Shown here: positions 34,701 through 38,754 of the stretch, in pieces | How positions within the stretch are numbered: position 1 is the first letter of the stretch | Layout of the letters: each line of letters begins with the position of its first letter | Assembly (NCBI RefSeq): GCF_002994615.1 | Contig: NZ_PVNK01000147.1 | Span: forward strand, 1 to 38,754 | Direction of reading: 5' to 3' | From: Enhygromyxa salina | GTDB lineage: Bacteria > Myxococcota_A > Polyangia > Nannocystales > Nannocystaceae | Length of the DNA stretch: 38,754 nt | Notes under the pieces: model-generated | Database searches by the model: none | The model's input: only the letters and a program-made list of their open reading frames with translations | What the model was told of the DNA's origin: nothing | Program-made: the position numbers and the translations under genes

Positions 34701-36245
34701 ATCGGCGCCCGCGTGGCCAAGGCCTGGCGCGACGCCCACGAGTCGCCGTTTTACTCCTTCGACCCCAGGTACGAGGCGCCGCGGGCCGACGAGACCCGCG
34801 TGGCGAGCCACGCGGTCGGCGAGATCGCGACGATGGTCCTGCGTTGCTGCGGCCAAGAAGACGGGCGCGAGCTGTTTCGCGTGGCCCAGTACGCCCCGGC
34901 GTGGTTCGACTTCAACCCGGCGAGTCCGCCGAGGGGCGCCGCGATCGTGCCCCCCGTGCCCGCGGCCACGGCCCTGGCCGAGATCCGCGAGTGCCTGCTT
35001 GCGGTCACCAGGCGCTGGAACGGTCAGGACGGAGTCAACGGGCTTCGGACCCGGTTCGAGATCGGCCCCGCTGACGACCCGAGCGCGCTCGGCCAGTTCC
35101 ACGCGCTGCTCGTGCGCGGCGTCGACGGCCCGCTGACCCATCACTATCGCGTCAACATCGTCGCGGACGCGCGGGCCTTCATGGCGACCAACTGCGCGTG
35201 GGAGCGCGCCGACATGAAGGCCGAAGCTGACGGTAGGTTCACCGCCGCGCACGAGTGGGGCCACGCCTTCGGCAACCCCGACCACTATATCGAGAAGGCC
35301 AAGAACGCCTCGCTGTGGACCGACGGGATCCGCGATCGCTGGCGCAGCCCCGGCTGCCCCTACAGCTTCGACGTCAAGGGCATGATGAACGGCGAGGAGC
35401 TCGAGCCGCGGGGCTACGACCTCTGGCACCTGCTGCTGTGGATGGCCGAGGCGGGTCACAGCTTCGCGGGCCAGACCGAGCTCGCCGTCCGCCAGGGGCT
35501 CTACCGCTACACCACGAGCGTGACCCCGCGAGCTCAGGACCGCGCCCGGGTCCCGGTGATCAGCAAGGTCGCCCAGCCGGTCGGCGCGAGCGGGCTGTGT
35601 GATCTGTTCGCCTACGCCGGGGGCGTCGACGGCTTCAACGGTGGTGATGGCCTGTATGGGGCGAGCGTCGCCGCGCCCTGGGATCTGATCGTGATCTGCA
35701 GGGTCAAGATGGCGATCACGCTGAGCGAGACCGAGCACCAAAGCTACGACGGCGGCAGGTTGTTCCTGCGCACCGTCCACCGAACGATCAAGCGGATCTT
35801 CAACGTCGAGCGGAGGCTGCTCGCGCGGGGCACCTACGCGGGCCGCTCGGTTCGGGCGCGGATCCTGTTCTCGCCGCGCTTCATCTCGCGGACCTACCCG
35901 ACCGGCGCGGGCACCAACCGGACCGACTACCTCGCGGAGCTTCGCGGCGCGCCGACCAACGCCGCGAGCTACGCGAGCGCGGTCACGAGCCTGATCAGCG
36001 AGAGCCCCGTCCACGCCGAGATCCTCGCGGTCGAGGATCCCGACGACCACGGGATCACCAACGCGAGCTCCAACCCACGCCGGGCCAAGCTCGACACGGA
36101 CGACCTCGAGGACGAGATCGTCGAGATCTTCGGGCGCCTGATCGGCCTGAGCGACCCCGAGGACGCCGAGGCCAGCGACTACGCGCCGCTCGTCAGGGCG
36201 CTGGCTCCCGTCTTTACCCACAGCTCGCTGGAGTTCGTCGAGTGA
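31728..36245 (+). CDS. Giant OmpA/peptidoglycan-binding protein with metzincin-type protease site
   Basis: 1505 residues from ATG 31728 (24 codons inside a longer frame; a -10-like TAGCCT lies between the two starts). No signal peptide or TM segment. Order: a helical N-terminus; a beta domain (about 125-230); an OmpA-type domain starting near 234 with HFNFDRS and VVGHSDPSGPTSYNQSLSEKRAENV (about 293-317); an inserted peptidoglycan-binding-like helical domain (about 336-422; TRAAIGRFQDRYNLE, VGPETWGAFFD); then the OmpA end RNPSDRRVELLFFDD (about 478-492). Several beta-rich regions follow. HEWGHAFGNPDH (H1175, E1176, H1179, D1185, H1186) fits HExxHxxGxx(D/H) of metzincins, with a possible Met-turn GMMNG at 1218-1222. 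A wall-binding zinc protease is inferred; export route unknown. Confidence 0.88.
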   Translation: MGSPRASQRLIRLSQDVGETIWLMDCMASEGAPISSTRAHQVLRRCLFGADAAAHQLRRFAITRALGEGARAVSEAETLARLLSAVERGHLQLRSISTAVLQPTGRVPVAPAMPSELPEPEPVELDDRALMIVRCDPELGPEALAYSYLIRDLPSATLRISSDSFPGTVIHEVALGPEEIAAGVHEAQWDGVVTAAGEDQGRRLRARFGPARLEIIHDDSYRDAASFTIPPLRVHAIDIEDTHFNFDRSIMLADVARVDGSEPVLDARRITGLGVIYAALVHAGHHPEQKILVVGHSDPSGPTSYNQSLSEKRAENVQLFLFGDREGWRTLCDAESHTDDVQAILTWQARRAGWDCDPGPITGSNNAKTRAAIGRFQDRYNLEVEKTADEGLDLPYRAKIGVDDTVGPETWGAFFDVYMHELVRLLEVEGVSEVEAKIAALTQFDSLPKFIGCGEHVPFESGRREPFEDDDERERAQRNPSDRRVELLFFDDVEPPELVCHTGSTCDPTNCPLYTTGEYRHHEIGVPRGLQIGEVVLELSFEDPAGVCHRLPAGLELSVEFDDASTEAHTLGADARLQFVTARDKTSFGFSIAPGEARYLVLAPDEGGAQVSELLDRDAALARVDEGGRMFKLPERFDTRDCEWRVPSELAFEDGQFTKLDDPATQIGTRVAPAQVVLVPRWQHFRFEYFDRWRGAASSIPQPRPRSDETPPLVLEGYLGHGDYEHGPRDPPLAESVWDLEAGAHTVHCVAWVQREVSSAPPAADAPAAPPPEPGDEGPPRAIPDAECLVRFVFPEATFVRTDGAPDQSSATRTIETIAEGHARRDEVTKAGLERLRYYDLPREWWSRGYFARLGSEAAKDRRLFQTITAASAHDDPFVVGLDDLVLCMHATTPNPFDPPRGEPVDHQPTDHYTWEDDDEHRFTLWSAELEAYKPMAGDTYFTDVTKLEPPPSKAVILDHPPFTRMITRGTEVFDVFELRTVRNTLFDAMPIGARVAKAWRDAHESPFYSFDPRYEAPRADETRVASHAVGEIATMVLRCCGQEDGRELFRVAQYAPAWFDFNPASPPRGAAIVPPVPAATALAEIRECLLAVTRRWNGQDGVNGLRTRFEIGPADDPSALGQFHALLVRGVDGPLTHHYRVNIVADARAFMATNCAWERADMKAEADGRFTAAHEWGHAFGNPDHYIEKAKNASLWTDGIRDRWRSPGCPYSFDVKGMMNGEELEPRGYDLWHLLLWMAEAGHSFAGQTELAVRQGLYRYTTSVTPRAQDRARVPVISKVAQPVGASGLCDLFAYAGGVDGFNGGDGLYGASVAAPWDLIVICRVKMAITLSETEHQSYDGGRLFLRTVHRTIKRIFNVERRLLARGTYAGRSVRARILFSPRFISRTYPTGAGTNRTDYLAELRGAPTNAASYASAVTSLISESPVHAEILAVEDPDDHGITNASSNPRRAKLDTDDLEDEIVEIFGRLIGLSDPEDAEASDYAPLVRALAPVFTHSSLEFVE

Positions 36246-37189
36246 AGGGGCCGCTGCTGGTGAGCGCGCTGGTCGTGGGCTCGTGTCAGGCCGCGGGTCC
36301 GAGGACCGACGCGCCCGCGGGGGACCCTGGGCCGCGCGACGAGGGCGTCGCCGACCGTGGCGCCGACACCCGCGAGCCGGCCGCGCCGCGGGACCCCGAC
36401 GTCGAGCCGCCGCTGCGCTGCTCGATGGCCGGGCAGGCCTGCCCATCGGCGGGCCTGCCCCGCTTCGGCGCCCAGCTCGACGCCGAGGGCTGGACGCGGC
36501 TGCGGGCGTTGGCCGGCCAGGGGCTCGTCGCCGTGGTCCTGGCCGAGGACGGTCGGAAGGTCGAGAAGGTCGAGCTGGACGAGGGCTGCCGACCCCCGGG
36601 TCGCTACCACGAGGCCGTCGCCGCGCCCGAGAGCCCCGGTCGGGCCTGGGCCTCGGATCGACTCGCGTTCGCGCCCGACGAGCTGGGCGGGTGCGCTCGC
36701 GCCACCCACTTCGTCGCCAGCTTTGCGGTCCGCGGCGACGCCGACGGCGAGGCGGTCGCCCTGCCGCTGCCCTGCCCACCCCTCGGCAGCGGCACACCCC
36801 GGGCGTGCATCGGCGCCGGCCTCGACGACCCCGCCCGCGAGGCCCTGGCCCGCTCGAAGTGGGCGCTGGCCGAGCCGCTGATCGAGCGCGAAGACTGGGC
36901 CGGGTTCGAGGCCGCCGTCGCGCCGCTGGTCGAGCTCGCCGCGCTGATGCCCTCGGCGTGGAGCTACGAGGCCCTCGCCGGCCACCTTCGCTTCCTCGAT
37001 CACGAGCGACACGGCGGCTGCCTGTGGTCCGCCGAGGCCTCGTTCGCGGCCCAGGCGTTGCGCTCGGGCCCCGGGGCCGAGCCCCGCGTGGCCCCCGATC
37101 ACGAGCACCTCGACTGCGAGACCCGACCGAGCCTCCTGACCTGCTTCCCCGAGCGCTTCACGCCGGGCACCGGAGACAACTGCTGGTGA
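36242..37189 (+). CDS. Lipoprotein coupled to the giant metzincin protein
   Basis: 315 residues. Signal MKGPLLVSALVVGSC with lipobox VGSC (C15), then a Pro/Ala/Asp-rich linker to about 55. The rest is a folded domain with many Cys (CSMAGQACPS, DEGCRPPG, GGCARATH, LPCPP, RACIGAG, GGCLWSAE, LDCETR, LLTCFPE, DNCW), probably disulfide-bonded outside the cytoplasm. No named family recognised. Its GTG start at 36242 overlaps the TGA of the giant gene (GTGA), and its own TGA overlaps the next GTG in the same way. Such coupling suggests a fixed ratio with the protease; an inhibitor or immunity role is possible but unproven. Confidence 0.82.
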   Translation: MKGPLLVSALVVGSCQAAGPRTDAPAGDPGPRDEGVADRGADTREPAAPRDPDVEPPLRCSMAGQACPSAGLPRFGAQLDAEGWTRLRALAGQGLVAVVLAEDGRKVEKVELDEGCRPPGRYHEAVAAPESPGRAWASDRLAFAPDELGGCARATHFVASFAVRGDADGEAVALPLPCPPLGSGTPRACIGAGLDDPAREALARSKWALAEPLIEREDWAGFEAAVAPLVELAALMPSAWSYEALAGHLRFLDHERHGGCLWSAEASFAAQALRSGPGAEPRVAPDHEHLDCETRPSLLTCFPERFTPGTGDNCW

Positions 37190-38367
37190 GTTGGCGGGAG
37201 ATCGGCGAAGCCAGGCTCGACGAGCCCGTGCCCGACGCGCTGACTCTGCGCGCGCCGAGCGAGGCCTGGCCCCACGTCAGCGGTGGCGCCGCGGGCAACG
37301 GTCGCGTGGCCCTCGAGCTCGGCTACACCCGCGGGTTGCTGTGGACCTGCGAGCTGCCCGAGGGGCCGCCAGTGCTCGAGCTGCTCGCGCTTGGGGATCG
37401 CGTGCTCGCGCTCCGGACCCCGGCTCGAGACCGGCGCCAGCGCGTCGAGCTGATCGACGGCGAGGGGCGGCACGTCCGCACGATCGAGGGTCTGTGCGGC
37501 GACTGGGCGATCGACGTCCCGCGCGAGATGCTGGTCGGGCGCACGACCGATGCGGAGCTCGGCGCGTGGTCACTGCGCGATCCTCAGGCCCGGCCGATCT
37601 TGGTGTTCAACCGCCTCGGCGGCCGCGAAGTCGACGCGCTTCGCTTCGTCGACGACCTGCTCATCGCCCTCACCCACGAGCCGCGGACCCTCGGCGGCCC
37701 GCCTTCGGACGTGATGATCGACGTCGTGCGGATCCCCAGCTACGGCGATCTCAGCCGCTGGCGGACGCTCCGCGGTGTCACCCGCGTGGCCGAGCGCATC
37801 ACCGACCAGATCGACCGCGCGGTCATTGGCCTCGACCCCGCCGGGGTGATCTTGGCCACCGAGCACGAGCTGTGGTGGGGCGACTGGCGCTTGCGTCAGC
37901 GAGGGCGCCGAACGCTGGAGGCGGCCACGGTCCCGCTGCGCTCGTGCCCGCGCGACGACGGCAGCGGCTGGCTGCTGGCCGAGCACGAGGGCCGGACGCA
38001 GCTGTGGCAGGTCGTCGTCGGCAAGCGCATCGCAGCCCACCTGCTCGACGCGGGCCTCGCCGACGCCGAGCTGCTCGTGGGGCCCGACGACGGCGTCGTG
38101 GTCCCCGGCTCGACCCAGGTCGCAAGCTTCGACCCCGAGGGCGCCGAGCGCTGGAGCGTCGCGCGGGAGGGCGATCCGACCGGGCTGATCGATGAGCACG
38201 GGATCGCGCTGTTCAGCGACGCCGGGTCGCTGATCTCGATGGATAGCGACGGCGCGCGAGCGACGGTCTGGATCGCCCCGGAGTCCATTGCGCGGCTCGG
38301 CCCGCTCGCGGCCACCAACGAGCGGCTGTGGGTCGGTGCGGATCGCTTGGTCTTCGGGCTGCGTTGA
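37186..38367 (+). CDS. Beta-propeller-like protein, third gene of the cassette
   Basis: 393 residues from GTG 37186 (MSWREIGEARL), overlapping the upstream TGA as GTGA. A much longer frame continues upstream, but that part lies inside the lipoprotein gene and is ignored. The sequence has repeated blade-like blocks: LALGDRVLALRTPARDRRQRVELIDGEG, AGVILATEHELWWGDWRL, GWLLAEHEGRTQLWQVV, DGVVVPGSTQVASFDPEGAERWS, IALFSDAGSLISMDSDG, NERLWVGADRLVFGL. This fits a PQQ/WD-like propeller. No signal peptide from this start, so it is probably cytoplasmic and may act as a scaffold or recognise the giant protein. Family not recognised with certainty. Confidence 0.8.
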   Translation: MSWREIGEARLDEPVPDALTLRAPSEAWPHVSGGAAGNGRVALELGYTRGLLWTCELPEGPPVLELLALGDRVLALRTPARDRRQRVELIDGEGRHVRTIEGLCGDWAIDVPREMLVGRTTDAELGAWSLRDPQARPILVFNRLGGREVDALRFVDDLLIALTHEPRTLGGPPSDVMIDVVRIPSYGDLSRWRTLRGVTRVAERITDQIDRAVIGLDPAGVILATEHELWWGDWRLRQRGRRTLEAATVPLRSCPRDDGSGWLLAEHEGRTQLWQVVVGKRIAAHLLDAGLADAELLVGPDDGVVVPGSTQVASFDPEGAERWSVAREGDPTGLIDEHGIALFSDAGSLISMDSDGARATVWIAPESIARLGPLAATNERLWVGADRLVFGLR

Positions 38368-38411
38368 GCGGCGATCCCTGCGGCGTTCTGGCTCCATCGA
38401 TTCCAAAGACG

Positions 38412-38433
38412 CCGAGGCAGCTGCCGCTTTTTT
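38412..38433 (+). terminator. Possible terminator after the cassette
   Basis: The palindrome GGCAGCTGCC (38416-38425) and GC precede a run of six T (38428-38433), 45 bases after the stop of the propeller gene. A larger imperfect stem is possible between CTGC/GGCGT (about 38380-38388) and ACGCCGAGGCAG (38409-38420). Weak but well placed. Confidence 0.35.
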
Positions 38434-38548
38434 CGCGAGGTGCTCGACTTCGCTCATCTCGAACGACGACCGGGGCCCCAGCCTCGTCATCACGCACGGA
38501 ATGCGGGGTGCGCGAGCGTCTGAGCACGGCGCGGCTTGGATTCTTGGC

Positions 38549-38554
38549 TATGCT
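38549..38554 (+). promoter_or_regulatory. -10-like box, leaderless spacing
   Basis: TATGCT ends 6 bases before ATG 38561 of the last, partial lipoprotein gene. Confidence 0.45.
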
Positions 38555-38560
38555 CGCGTT

Positions 38561-38754
38561 ATGGGCTCTTGTGTGTCACGCGTGGCGTACTTGTTGTGTC
38601 TGTCTCTCGTCGTGGCCTGCGGCTACGACGAGGTCTCGGACGGGGGGTCCGGTGAGTCGGGCAGCGGGGACGAGACCGACGAGAGCGGAGACAGCAACGG
38701 CGACGACGACGAGGACGGGGACGGGGGCGGAGACGGGGATGGAGACTCTGGGGA
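38561..38754 (+). CDS. GD-tethered lipoprotein, N-terminal part (cut by window end)
   Basis: The frame is open to the window edge, about 64 codons. MGSCVSRVAYLLCLSLVVAC is a signal peptide with a good lipobox VVAC (C20), followed by Gly/Ser/Glu/Asp-rich sequence and the start of a GD tether (DGDGGGDGDGDSG). Same design as the other GD lipoproteins; the folded domain lies outside the window. TATGCT ends 6 bases before the ATG, with no Shine-Dalgarno, suggesting a leaderless mRNA. Confidence 0.82.
   Translation, partial: MGSCVSRVAYLLCLSLVVACGYDEVSDGGSGESGSGDETDESGDSNGDDDEDGDGGGDGDGDSG

Noticed and set aside
32655..36797. Open frame of 1380 codons on the minus strand
   Set aside because: Antisense shadow of the OmpA/metzincin gene, which has recognisable motifs and coupled neighbours.
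36283..37185. Upstream extension of the propeller gene frame
   Set aside because: Overlaps the lipoprotein gene in another frame and reads as Arg-rich low complexity; GTG 37186 gives a coupled start.
31728..38367. Type VI secretion or contractile injection locus
   Set aside because: No sheath, tube, spike, baseplate or ATPase gene is present in the window; only the OmpA/peptidoglycan-binding architecture hints at it.
38368..38560. Short antisense frame (within 38213-38527) as a gene
   Set aside because: Arg-rich, no start context, and mostly antisense to the propeller gene; treated as non-coding.

Overview
The window is GC-rich bacterial chromosome with tightly packed genes. The best guess is a myxobacterium of the Nannocystis/Plesiocystis/Enhygromyxa type. 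Reasons: at least five lipoproteins carry long Gly-Asp (GD) repeat tethers, a style I associate with that group; two eukaryote-like Ser/Thr kinases lie back to back; there are many large secreted or surface proteins; and third codon positions are almost always G or C. The assignment rests on gene style, not on a marker gene. No rRNA, tRNA, CRISPR array, IS element or phage gene was seen.

Layout. 1-263: two copies of a 136-bp tandem repeat. 268-5369: an AcrA/AcrB-type RND efflux operon divergent from a FadR-type GntR regulator, with two 19-bp dyad operators between them. 5557-9633: metallophosphoesterase, alpha/beta hydrolase coupled to a tiny GD lipoprotein, an NCS2-like permease, and a small unknown protein. 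9643-12769: two GD lipoproteins, one with an IgGFc-binding-protein domain. 12955-16611: long-chain acyl-CoA synthetase, YihY/BrkB membrane protein, DUF1328 peptide, small unknown protein. 16666-23190: a GD lipoprotein followed at once by a polytopic membrane protein, a Uma2-type nuclease, another GD lipoprotein, and a class V aminotransferase related to cysteine desulfurases. 23237-27747: a three-gene operon (ZU5-like lipoprotein, DUF1549-type lipoprotein with two CxxCH motifs, Tat-exported DUF1501 protein). 27748-28181: the only long non-coding stretch, AT-richer than its surroundings and full of dyads. 28182-30754: divergent Ser/Thr kinases. 30757-31641: a Cys-rich lipoprotein with EF-hand-like loops. 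31728-38367: three genes joined by 4-base GTGA overlaps. They encode a 1505-residue protein (OmpA domain split by a peptidoglycan-binding insert, plus a metzincin-type zinc protease site), a lipoprotein and a beta-propeller-like protein. 38561-end: the start of another GD lipoprotein.

Most promising for novelty is the 31728-38367 cassette: a predicted cell-wall-binding metalloprotease without a visible signal peptide, translationally coupled to a lipoprotein and a propeller protein. Its logic resembles effector plus immunity/accessory protein, but that is inference.

Two window-wide patterns stand out. First, many transcription units show a -10-like TANNN(T/C/G) hexamer ending 6-9 bases before the start codon, which suggests leaderless mRNAs; the clearest internal operon genes use Shine-Dalgarno sequences or GTGA overlaps. 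Second, the GD tracts are written with varied synonymous codons, which argues that the Gly-Asp sequence itself is under selection.
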